64,000 bases of DNA from Natrinema gelatinilyticum. GTDB lineage: Archaea > Halobacteriota > Halobacteria > Halobacteriales > Natrialbaceae. The notes beneath the pieces are model-generated. The model was not told where the DNA came from. It saw only the letters and a list, made by a program, of their open reading frames with translations, and did no database searches. Both the position numbers and the translations under genes were made by a program. Within the stretch, counting starts at the first letter, position 1. Every line of letters begins with the position of its first letter. This document shows, in pieces, positions 1-10,452 of this stretch. The stretch covers positions 930,001 through 994,000 of the forward strand of contig NZ_CP100756.1 in NCBI RefSeq assembly GCF_024266705.1, written 5' to 3'.

Positions 1-418
1 TCCCCCACCAGGCGGCGACGAAGATAGCGATGACCACGTAGTCGACCCACGCGGGCACCAATTGGGACCGGTCGCCCGCCGCCGGCTGCTCGTGATACAT
101 CGCGCGGATCGCAAGCGCGACGAAGAGGATGAAAAAGAGCACCGCTCCGTCGACGAATCGAGTGATCCACTCGGGTTCGAACAATACCGAGGCGACCCCG
201 GCGATGGCGTAGACGATCGCTGCACCAATTCCGATCACGAGATACCACAGTTCGGTGCCGGCCTCGACCGCGAGGATGTCTCGAACGTAGACGATCGCGT
301 AGTAGAGAAGGATCACCGCGGCGATACCGATCGCGAGATACGCGAACAGCCGTCCGATCGCGACCGTCGTCGCCGGATCGCTCGCGTCGAACGCGATCGA
401 TGGGCTCGAGGGGAACAT
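1..418 (-). CDS. Partial multi-pass membrane protein (C-terminus beyond the window)
   Basis: An open frame runs on the minus strand from ATG at 418 to the window edge without a stop. The visible 139 residues start MFPSSPSIAFDASDP and contain three to four hydrophobic segments (around LAIGIAAVILLYYAIVYV, LVIGIGAAIVYAIAGVA, AVLFFILFVALAIRAM and YVVIAIFVAAWW). It is an integral membrane protein of unknown function. No catalytic motif is visible and the family was not recognised. The plus-strand reading of the same DNA is highly charged and is a shadow. Confidence 0.6.
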   Translation of the reverse strand, partial: MFPSSPSIAFDASDPATTVAIGRLFAYLAIGIAAVILLYYAIVYVRDILAVEAGTELWYLVIGIGAAIVYAIAGVASVLFEPEWITRFVDGAVLFFILFVALAIRAMYHEQPAAGDRSQLVPAWVDYVVIAIFVAAWWG

Positions 419-625
419 CACTGCGTCTAATTGGCCCCCGGACTGGCATAAGAATACACCCCGACTACTGGCGATCGGGAAGGGAAGGAACGTGTTGCGT
501 CACCGAAAACGAGGTTGGAACTCGAGCAGACGGGTTCCGACCTATGGACGAAGTGAAAGCCGTCCGATCAGTGGAGGAGGGAATCGAAAAGGGGTCGATC
601 GCAGGTCGGGGTCGTCGATGTCCGA

Positions 626-1714
626 TCACGGTTCAGCGTCGAATACGTTCGGGTTGGGGTCGCCCTGGACGTCGATGACCCCGAGCGCTCCGCGGTGGAC
701 GACACGCGACAGCGCGTGGTCGACGATTTTGACCGGACCAGGCACCGGGAACGCCATCTCGCCGGCAGTGGTCGTCCCCGGTGCGACAGGCGTCGTTTCG
801 ACGTTGATTGCGGGGTCGGACAGCAGGTCGCCGTCGCGGTAGAGGTCGCTCCAGACGTTGCCGATCGGGTGGAGCGAACTCAACAGGTTCGGTCCGCCGT
901 TGGCGAAGTAGACCCGCGCGGTCTCGCCCGTCTCAGCCTGCAGCGGCCCGGCGGCGTCTTCGGTGAAGCCGTAGGCCTGACCGTTGAAGACGACGTAGGT
1001 GGGGTCCTCGCGCATCATCGCCTCGAAGTCGAACTCGTGGTGGCCCTGCTCACCCACATCGCCGGTGGTGTAGATCTCGTGTTGACCGAGGTAGTACTCG
1101 GTGTCGACCGCGGGGAGGCCCTCTTCGGGTTCGACCAGGATCGAGCCGAACATCCCCGAACTGATGTGGTAGTCCATGCTCGGGACCGCACAGTGGTAGA
1201 TGAACACGCCAGGGTACTCCGCGCGGAAGCTGATCTGCGTCGGATCGTCGTCCGGCGCGATCGTGGTCGCCTCCGCGCCGCCGCCGGGTCCGTAGACCGC
1301 GTGGAAGTCCATGTTGTGCATCGCCGCGTTCAGGTCTTCGGGGACGTCGAACGTGAGGTTGACCGTGTCGCCCTGGCGCACGCGGATCATCGGCCCCGGA
1401 ACCGTGCCTTCGAAGGTCATGTAGTCGAATGTGACGCCGGGTTCGATTTCGGCGGTCAGCTTCTGGGTCCGAATCGTCACGTCGTGCGTGCGAGGGTTGG
1501 TCCAGTCGACCGGCGGCGGAATGTCTGTGGGATCACGCGCGATCTGGTCGACGTCGACCGCCTTCGCCGCCGAGAGCCCCTCCTCGTCCGCCGGCTGGTT
1601 GGTGTTCGTGCTGTTCCCCTCTGCATCGCTCCCGAGACAGCCGGCCACGGCGAGCGCGCCGGTCGCCCCGACCGCCTGCAGTACGTGTCGTCGGTTGAGT
1701 TGAGTAGCAGTCAT
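626..1714 (-). CDS. nirK: Copper-containing nitrite reductase (NirK type)
   Basis: Two-domain cupredoxin enzyme that reduces nitrite to nitric oxide in denitrification, acting outside the membrane. The N-terminus has a Tat/lipoprotein signal (NRRHVLQAVG followed by the lipobox AVAGC). Copper ligands are visible: NMDFHAVYG (type 2 His) near residue 138, YHCAVPSMDYHISSGM (type 2 His, then type 1 Cys, His and Met) near 170, and VDHALSR (type 2 His) near 326. About 362 residues matches the family. ATG at 1714 is chosen over a TTG five codons upstream because it directly precedes the twin-arginine segment. No other nir, nor or nos genes are present in the window. Divergent from the aminotransferase at 2018. 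Confidence 0.93.
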   Translation of the reverse strand: MTATQLNRRHVLQAVGATGALAVAGCLGSDAEGNSTNTNQPADEEGLSAAKAVDVDQIARDPTDIPPPVDWTNPRTHDVTIRTQKLTAEIEPGVTFDYMTFEGTVPGPMIRVRQGDTVNLTFDVPEDLNAAMHNMDFHAVYGPGGGAEATTIAPDDDPTQISFRAEYPGVFIYHCAVPSMDYHISSGMFGSILVEPEEGLPAVDTEYYLGQHEIYTTGDVGEQGHHEFDFEAMMREDPTYVVFNGQAYGFTEDAAGPLQAETGETARVYFANGGPNLLSSLHPIGNVWSDLYRDGDLLSDPAINVETTPVAPGTTTAGEMAFPVPGPVKIVDHALSRVVHRGALGVIDVQGDPNPNVFDAEP

Positions 1715-2017
1715 CGTTCTTCTTCTCAACTATCGATTGGATGGACATACGTTCAGTAGTATCGACGATTCCCGAGCCATGGTAACTGAGTTGACCATTC
1801 CCGCCATATCGTGGGAGTTTATGTACGCGGTTTCGGAACGCGGCCACTACGATGCGGACGCGGCACTCGGTGGGCGAACACGTGGTGAGACGGAGAGGTT
1901 CGAGCCCAGCAGACGAACCGACGACCGGTAATCGCGTCTGTCCAGTACTGTGTCCATAAGAGCCTCCACGCGACTCGACCGGCAGACCGAACACGGAAGC
2001 GTGCGAACGACCGGGTA

Positions 2018-3124
2018 ATGGAGCCACACGATCTCCGCGAGACGATGCCTGCTCTCGAGTCGAGCGTCTATTGCAACTGGGGTGCCGGCGGGCCGAGCCC
2101 GCACCGCGTCGTCGAAGCGGCCGAATCCGCGCTCGAGCATCATGAATACGTCGCACCTGCGGCGGAAGGGATGTATCCCGCGGCGGTCGACGCGTACGAC
2201 GACGCGCGAGCGGCAGTCGCTGACCTGCTCAGGTGCACGCCGAGCGAGATTGCGCTCACACAGAGTACGACCGACGGGATCAACCGGGTCGCGGGCGCGT
2301 TCGATTGGGGCGAAGACGACGTCGTCGTCAGGACCGACCTCGAACACTCGGCGGGGGTCCTGCCGTGGCAGCGTCTCGAACGCGAAGCGGGGATCGACGT
2401 GCGTGTTCTCGAGACAGATGCGGGGCGACTCGCGCTCGACGACGTGAAAGCCGTCGCGGCGGAGGCGACGCTGATCTGCGTGAGTTCGTTGACATGGACG
2501 CACGGCACCCGATTGCCGATCAGTGAAATCGTCGACATCGCCCACGACGCGGACGCGCTGGTGCTGGTCGACGCCGTACAATCGCCCGGCCAGGTTCCGG
2601 TCGACGTCCACGAGTGGAGCGCTGACTTCGTCGTCGCGGCGGGCCACAAGTGGCTGCTTGGCCCGTTCGGCGCGGGCTTCCTCTTCGTCCGCGACGGGGT
2701 CGAGCGTGATCTCGTTCCCGCAGCGATCGGGTACCGGAGCGTCGCGGACGAGAATACCGGCGACTACCGCTACGCCGCCGGAGCACAGCGGTTCGAAATC
2801 GGAACGGCGAGCCCGGCACCGCATGCAGGACTTACGGAAGCCATCGGCGTGCTCGAGGACGTCGGAATCGACGCGATCCAGCAGCGAGTCGAAACCCTCA
2901 CCGATCGGCTCAAAGACGGCCTGGCGGACGACCGACTGCTCAGTCCCCGATCGTACGAATCGGGACTGATAACGATCGACGTCGCCGAGCCCGAACGGGC
3001 CGTGGACAGACTCGCCGACCGTGGGATCGTCGTCAGATCCCTCCCGAAGCCAGACGCGATCCGCACATCGATTCACGCGTACAACACCAGGGAGGACGTA
3101 GACGCAGTGCTCGAGGCGCTGTGA
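2018..3124 (+). CDS. Class V PLP-dependent aminotransferase (cysteine desulfurase/epimerase-like)
   Basis: A 368-residue fold-type I PLP enzyme. The PLP lysine lies in AAGHKWLLGPFGAGFLFV near residue 210, preceded by LVLVDAVQSPGQVPVDV, the aspartate that contacts the pyridine nitrogen. TQSTTDGINRV is the phosphate-binding region. The sequence resembles the isopenicillin-N-epimerase/SufS-like branch of the class V family, but no Cys in a typical SufS loop near the C-terminus is evident. Cysteine desulfuration is therefore not implied, and the substrate is unknown. It is a single gene with no clear operon partner. The start at 2018 is the first ATG and gives a normal N-terminus. Confidence 0.85.
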   Translation: MEPHDLRETMPALESSVYCNWGAGGPSPHRVVEAAESALEHHEYVAPAAEGMYPAAVDAYDDARAAVADLLRCTPSEIALTQSTTDGINRVAGAFDWGEDDVVVRTDLEHSAGVLPWQRLEREAGIDVRVLETDAGRLALDDVKAVAAEATLICVSSLTWTHGTRLPISEIVDIAHDADALVLVDAVQSPGQVPVDVHEWSADFVVAAGHKWLLGPFGAGFLFVRDGVERDLVPAAIGYRSVADENTGDYRYAAGAQRFEIGTASPAPHAGLTEAIGVLEDVGIDAIQQRVETLTDRLKDGLADDRLLSPRSYESGLITIDVAEPERAVDRLADRGIVVRSLPKPDAIRTSIHAYNTREDVDAVLEAL

Positions 3125-3189
3125 ATAGACCAGTACTCGAAGCACTCTGATGGAAGCCGGCCGAGAACGACGGAACGAGTCGACCGGAG

Positions 3190-4119
3190 TCAGTCGGCAG
3201 CCTGCTGTTTCTTCATCGCGGCCCGGACGTCGCCATACTGGTCGAACTGATCGGCACCGATGTAGTCGATGGAGTCCTGTAAATACTGGACGACCTGTTT
3301 GCCGATCTTGGGCTGATCGTAGCCCTCGAAGGGCTGGTCCTCGTAGAGCGGGCCGGAGAGCAGCCGGTTTTCGACGTACTCCTCGATGCGCGGTTCGTAG
3401 ACGTCCGCGACGATGTCGGGTTCGGCTTCGGTCAGTTGCTGGAGGATCCAGCGGCCGTTCTCGATGTGACGCGTCTCGTCCTGGCGGACCCTCCCGATAG
3501 CCTCCTGGAACGACTCGAGGACGACATCCCGGCCCATCTGCTCGGCTTTCAGTTCGATCATCTGGTCGAAACTGAGGTAGCCACCCCGGGCGAGCTGGGC
3601 CTCGACGATGCCCATGTAATTCAGATACGCCTCGCCGAGCGCATAGACGAGTTCGGTTCGGTCGCCACTGTCGGTCGCGGCCATCAGGTCGTCCGCGGTG
3701 TCGTAGAGGTTGTCAGTGCTGTACCCTTGCTCTTGATACCCGCCCTCACGGTAAGGCGCGGTCTCCTGCGTGTCGAAGACTTCCTCGAAGTACCGACTGA
3801 AAAGGTCGGTGTGCTTGGCTTCCTCGTAGACCTGTTGTGCCAGGTACATCTCCTCTTGAACGGTGTCGAAGGGCATCTCCTCGTTCGGGAGGGCATCCAG
3901 CGCCATCATGTACGGTGCGAGCGTCCGCGTAACGTCCTCCTCGCCGTCGTAAAACCCCGAACACGTCGCGAGGAATCGGTGTTGCTCGTCGTCCGAGAAC
4001 TGCTGCCAGTCGGCTCGGTCTCCCTCGAGGTCGTAATCGTCCGGGTCCCACGTCCCCTCTCGCTTCCCTTTCCGGTACAGTTCGTAGGACTTCTCGCGCT
4101 GGCTATATTGGATTGGCAT
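3190..4119 (-). CDS. R2-like ligand-binding oxidase (ribonucleotide reductase small-subunit fold)
   Basis: A 309-residue ferritin-like diiron/Mn-Fe carboxylate protein often annotated as ribonucleotide reductase beta. Metal ligands are readable: Glu61, Glu100 with His103 (YEEAKH), Glu173, and Glu215 with His218 (DETRH). Two features point to R2lox rather than true NrdB. Val63 lies two residues after the first Glu ligand, and Tyr168 lies five residues before Glu173, which matches the Val and Tyr that form the ether crosslink in R2lox. No NrdA-type large subunit is adjacent. The physiological substrate of R2lox proteins is unknown. The gene is convergent with the upstream aminotransferase. Confidence 0.8.
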   Translation of the reverse strand: MPIQYSQREKSYELYRKGKREGTWDPDDYDLEGDRADWQQFSDDEQHRFLATCSGFYDGEEDVTRTLAPYMMALDALPNEEMPFDTVQEEMYLAQQVYEEAKHTDLFSRYFEEVFDTQETAPYREGGYQEQGYSTDNLYDTADDLMAATDSGDRTELVYALGEAYLNYMGIVEAQLARGGYLSFDQMIELKAEQMGRDVVLESFQEAIGRVRQDETRHIENGRWILQQLTEAEPDIVADVYEPRIEEYVENRLLSGPLYEDQPFEGYDQPKIGKQVVQYLQDSIDYIGADQFDQYGDVRAAMKKQQAAD

Positions 4120-4236
4120 GATTCAACATGACGTACCAGTCACAGATCAATATTCGGAATAGTACGGACTCTGATATACTCGAAACAGCGGCGACCTCTG
4201 ACCGGAGAAGGAGTCTCGATCGGCAGATCGATCCGA

Positions 4237-4737
4237 TCACTCGTCCTCGTCGGTTTGTGACATCACGGCTTCGACTACCGTCTGGCGCTCGTCGAAGTAC
4301 GCCGGCGCGTCGGCATCGGCCTCGAACTCGACGACGCGGGTCAGCGCTTCGGCGCCGTCGTCCGCCGTGGACGGTAACTCTTCGGCGAGTTCGGTATAGC
4401 CGACAGCCAGGTCCTGAAAGGCTTTCATCCGGGCCTGTTTCGCCTCGACGAGGAGTTGCTTCTCTTCGAGTTCGCGTTGTCGCTCCTCGATCGCCGTGAC
4501 GTCGGCCTCGCTCGTATCGGGTACGTCCGCGGTCGGCGGCGTTTCGGTCGCCGGCACCTCGTCCGGCAGCGCCTCGAGGCGCGATCGAATGTCGGCCATC
4601 TCTTGATCAATCTCGTCGAGGAGTTCGTCGGCTTCCTCGTTCATCGTCTCGACGGACCCGGACAGGAGCCCTGCCTGCGTTCGGCAGTATTCGACGAATT
4701 CGTCGACCGCGAGTTCGTCCGCGGCGTCGTCGCTCAT
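4237..4737 (-). CDS. Haloarchaeal coiled-coil protein of unknown function
   Basis: A 166-residue, strongly acidic protein. Residues 30-50 and 75-115 are rich in Glu, Gln and Leu heptads (for example RQRELEEKQLLVEAKQARMK), which suggests a coiled-coil hairpin. A Pro/Thr/Ala-rich linker lies around residues 52-70. ATG at 4737 is chosen because AGGGGATC, a good Shine-Dalgarno match, lies directly upstream and the preceding in-frame sequence is compositionally non-coding. No enzyme motif is visible. The prefoldin-like look is only structural resemblance. Confidence 0.7.
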   Translation of the reverse strand: MSDDAADELAVDEFVEYCRTQAGLLSGSVETMNEEADELLDEIDQEMADIRSRLEALPDEVPATETPPTADVPDTSEADVTAIEERQRELEEKQLLVEAKQARMKAFQDLAVGYTELAEELPSTADDGAEALTRVVEFEADADAPAYFDERQTVVEAVMSQTDEDE

Positions 4738-4893
4738 ATGATCCCCTTGGAGCTTCCTGCCGAAGTTACTTTGGGCACGCGTCGGTCGTGTGGCGACCGC
4801 CGAGTCGCCCCCGGTCCGTCTCGTCCCTGATTCGACGGGCAGATTGTCGGCCGAGCACAAGCGCTTTCGACGCACGGATAGAAACACCACGCG

Positions 4894-5805
4894 ATGGACC
4901 GACGGGGTGCCGTCCGGCGCGTCGGCGCCGTGGTGCTCGCCGTGAACCTCGTGCTGGCCGCTGCGAAGGGCGCGGTGTGGTGGACGACCGGAAGCTACGC
5001 CGTCGGCTCGGAGGCGGTCAACAGCGCCGCTGACGCGCTGTACAGCGTCGTCGTTCTCGCCGGGCTCTACGTCACTACTCAGCCACCGGACTTCGGTCAT
5101 CCGCACGGACACGAACGCATCGAGCCGTTCGTCTCGCTGTTCGTCGCTGTGGGGGTGTTCGGCGCAGGCGGTACGATCCTCTATCGCTCGGCCACGACGC
5201 TCGTAGCCGGCGACTACACCGTCGTCGTCGGTCCGTGGGCGGTCGGTGTGCTCGCCGCGAGCGCGGTGGTGAAGTACGGGCTCTACCGCTACTGTCTGCG
5301 GGTCGCCGACGAATACAATTCGCCTGCCACGACCGCGACGGCACTCGATAACCGAAACGACATCCTCACCGCGGCTGCGGCGCTATCGGGCGTGCTCGGC
5401 TCGACAGCGGGATATCCCCTTCTCGATCCGCTCGCGGGCTCCGTAGTCGCGGTGGGCATTCTCTACACGGGGTACGACATCGCGAGGGATAACGTCGGGT
5501 ACCTCGTCGGTGCGGCGCCGCCGCCGGAACTCCGCGAGGAGATACTCCGGCGGACGTTCACCCATCCGCAGGTCCGCGGTGCCCACGACATTGTCGCCCA
5601 TTACGTCGGCCCGGAGGTCGACGTCAGCCTTCACATCGAGGTCGAGGGCGACCTGACGCTCAGGGAGGCACACGACCTTGAGTCCGCGGTCGCAGCGACC
5701 ATCCGTACCATCCCGGAAGTCGACGACGTGTTCGTCCACGTCGATCCGCAGGAAGTCGGCGAATCGGAAGACGGCGGACAGACGGAGTACCTCGATCGGG
5801 AGTGA
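4894..5805 (+). CDS. Cation diffusion facilitator (CDF) metal efflux transporter
   Basis: A 303-residue inner-membrane metal/H+ antiporter with about six transmembrane segments and a C-terminal cytoplasmic ferredoxin-like domain (residues ~215-290). The family signature is present: SEAVNSAADALYS in TM2, the His-rich loop HPHGHER near residue 68, and DNRND in TM5 near residue 151. TM5 has DxxxD instead of the zinc-type HxxxD. The first TM2 ligand position is Asn where most zinc or iron CDFs have Asp. This favours Mn2+ or Fe2+ over Zn2+ but does not prove it. Transcribed alone. Confidence 0.9.
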   Translation: MDRRGAVRRVGAVVLAVNLVLAAAKGAVWWTTGSYAVGSEAVNSAADALYSVVVLAGLYVTTQPPDFGHPHGHERIEPFVSLFVAVGVFGAGGTILYRSATTLVAGDYTVVVGPWAVGVLAASAVVKYGLYRYCLRVADEYNSPATTATALDNRNDILTAAAALSGVLGSTAGYPLLDPLAGSVVAVGILYTGYDIARDNVGYLVGAAPPPELREEILRRTFTHPQVRGAHDIVAHYVGPEVDVSLHIEVEGDLTLREAHDLESAVAATIRTIPEVDDVFVHVDPQEVGESEDGGQTEYLDRE

Positions 5806-6099
5806 CACCAGCGTAGCGAATTTCCCGTTGGATGCGGGGTCGACGGACCTCCCCGTCACGGGATGGTCGAACGACGGGGAACCGAGGTCCCTCGGACGTA
5901 TCGAGCGAGTATCTGGCCGAACGGACGACCAGTTTGGCCAGCGGTTGTTCGGAGTAGATCGTGATGCTCGTAGACGAGTGCTAGCATACCACCTGGCATT
6001 AGTCTTTCAGACTCGTTAAGTCGCTCGGGCTACTGATACAGATACAATGAATCTGGTACCGCATCGACGAACGAAAGAGTCCACAGTCGCGACCGAACG

Positions 6100-9060
<2,961 letters not shown>

Positions 9061-9083
9061 GACGGCCCAGCAGGCCTGGTACG

Positions 9084-9344
9084 CTACATTTCTGCTGCAT
9101 CATCAATCAATCGCTCCGCACGTCGAAGCAGGCGGACGCTAAGCCGCGCATCGACCTCGTCCATGGCTTCCAGTTTGTCTTTCGCCGTAGTGGGGTCGAG
9201 GTCGCCGCGTTCGACAGCGCGAATAAGAATCCCGAGGGGCCGGTGACGGAGATCGACAGAACCGTGCAGGTCTTTCGAAGGGGATATCGTCAGTAGCGAC
9301 CACCGGGTTCTCGTGATAAGGATGTCTTCCCTACCGGCCGAGGA
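9084..9344 (-). pseudogene. Remnant of a DUF3368/PIN-like (VapC-type) protein
   Basis: An open frame without a usable start reads LLTISPSKDLHGSVDL, then RPLGILIRAVERGDLDP and a helical end rich in Arg and Leu closing at TAG (9084). This resembles the C-terminal G-x-LG-x-L-x-x-A segment of DUF3368 PIN-domain proteins of haloarchaeal toxin-antitoxin loci. A stop lies just upstream (9345-9347), and neither the N-terminal acidic PIN residues nor an antitoxin gene are present. It is therefore a decayed fragment. The assignment rests on motif resemblance only. Confidence 0.45.
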
Positions 9345-9445
9345 TCACACTGCGAGTCTATCGGGCCGGCGATCCAGACGGCCCACGCGCCGAACGCGGT
9401 CCGAACGGGAACACAACCAAGGAGGGGCGTGAAGAACGAATACGC

Positions 9446-9832
9446 ATGCCCGACGACCGGAACGCACCAGCGAAGCCGACTCCGATCGACGAGACTCCGA
9501 CTGACTCGTTCGACCTCGAGCACCCCGAGCGAGTCGAGATTGGCGTCACTCGCGGCGAAACCGACCTCGAGATGGGGCCACCGCGGGACTACCCGGACAG
9601 GGCCGATATCTCGGTCCGACCGGAATCCGACCGGGACCATCGTGTGATCGTGACCATCGACGCGATGGCCGGCGACCACGGAACGGGCCACGCGGACGTC
9701 GCACTGACGCTGGCGGAGGCTCGTGCGTTGCGGGATCTACTCGATGACACGGTCCGCTGGATGGCCGAGGACGACGGCGAGCGAACCGCCGACCCTGATC
9801 GCGATTCCGACAGCGACCGCGGCGGGGACTAA
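9446..9832 (+). CDS. Small acidic haloarchaeal protein of unknown function
   Basis: A 128-residue, very Asp/Glu-rich soluble protein. The centre (residues ~60-110) looks folded: RVIVTIDAMAGDHGTGHADV followed by a Leu/Ala helix (LTLAEARALRDLLDDTVRWM). Both ends are disordered, Pro/Thr-rich and Asp-rich. Codon use matches the neighbours, supporting a real gene. The family was not recognised. Confidence 0.6.
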   Translation: MPDDRNAPAKPTPIDETPTDSFDLEHPERVEIGVTRGETDLEMGPPRDYPDRADISVRPESDRDHRVIVTIDAMAGDHGTGHADVALTLAEARALRDLLDDTVRWMAEDDGERTADPDRDSDSDRGGD

Positions 9833-9907
9833 CTGAGGGCGACAAATCGCGACGATTCGACCGCTTCGTCGTCGAGGGCTCGAAAATCGGCGGCTGAATC
9901 GCGCCGC

Positions 9908-10315
9908 CTACTCGCTAGGACTCGGCGCCTGAACGCGCGAGAGGTACCCGGCCAGATCGGATGTCGTGACCATCCCGATGACGCCTTCCTCGTCGTCGAC
10001 CACGGGAATGTGGTGGAAGTCGTGATCGACCATCGTGTCCGCTGCGTCTCGGATGCGATCCTGTGCCGTGGTCGTAACCACATCCGTACTCATGTACGTC
10101 GAAACCGGGGTCTGATCTTTCGGCTGTCGCTCGGAGACGATCCGAACGAAGTCCGTCGTCGTCAGTATCCCTTCGAGTCGGTTGTCGTCGTCGACGACGA
10201 CGACCGAACCGATCCCGTTGTCGAGCATCACCTGGGCTGCCGTTTCGACGAGCGTGTCCGGCGTCACGGTGTGTACCGTCGTGGACATTACTCGGGCAAC
10301 GAAAATATCCTCCAT
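9908..10315 (-). CDS. Tandem CBS-domain protein
   Basis: A 135-residue stand-alone Bateman module: CBS1 at about residues 8-64 (VMSTTVHTVTPDTLVETA, GILTTTDFVRIV) and CBS2 at about 73-128 (YMSTDVVTTTAQDRIRDA, IGMVTTSDLAGYL). Such proteins bind adenine nucleotides and act as energy-state sensors for other proteins. The partner cannot be told from the context. A TATA-like element about 27 bases upstream suggests a leaderless transcript starting at the ATG. Confidence 0.9.
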   Translation of the reverse strand: MEDIFVARVMSTTVHTVTPDTLVETAAQVMLDNGIGSVVVVDDDNRLEGILTTTDFVRIVSERQPKDQTPVSTYMSTDVVTTTAQDRIRDAADTMVDHDFHHIPVVDDEEGVIGMVTTSDLAGYLSRVQAPSPSE

Positions 10316-10330
10316 ACGGAATCCTATTGG

Positions 10331-10346
10331 TTATACACTATAAGGG
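10331..10346 (-). promoter_or_regulatory. TATA box of the CBS-domain gene (leaderless promoter)
   Basis: On the minus strand the sequence CCTTATAGTGTATAA is centred about 26-27 bases before the start codon at 10315. This is the spacing expected when haloarchaeal transcription starts at the ATG itself. No Shine-Dalgarno motif precedes the gene. Confidence 0.5.
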
Positions 10347-10411
10347 TTATTGGACCGACACTGTCAAAAGACGGCAGCGCACGCAGACGGACCGTTCGTA
10401 TCGTGCCTACA

Positions 10412-10419
10412 TTTAAATA
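10412..10419 (+). promoter_or_regulatory. TATA box of the AddAB-like operon
   Basis: TTTAAATA stands out in otherwise GC-rich DNA. It predicts a transcription start near 10441, which is closer to the ATG at 10453 than to the GTG at 10438 and so favours the ATG as start of the first gene. Confidence 0.5.
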
Positions 10420-10452
10420 TCAACTCCGCAATATTCGGTGACGTATCAATCG

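Noticed and set aside
1847..3145. 432-codon minus-strand frame
   Set aside because: Antisense of the class V aminotransferase, which has clear PLP motifs.
4237..5112. 291-codon version of the coiled-coil protein
   Set aside because: The extra N-terminus runs antisense into the CDF gene and its promoter; the ATG at 4737 has a good ribosome-binding site.
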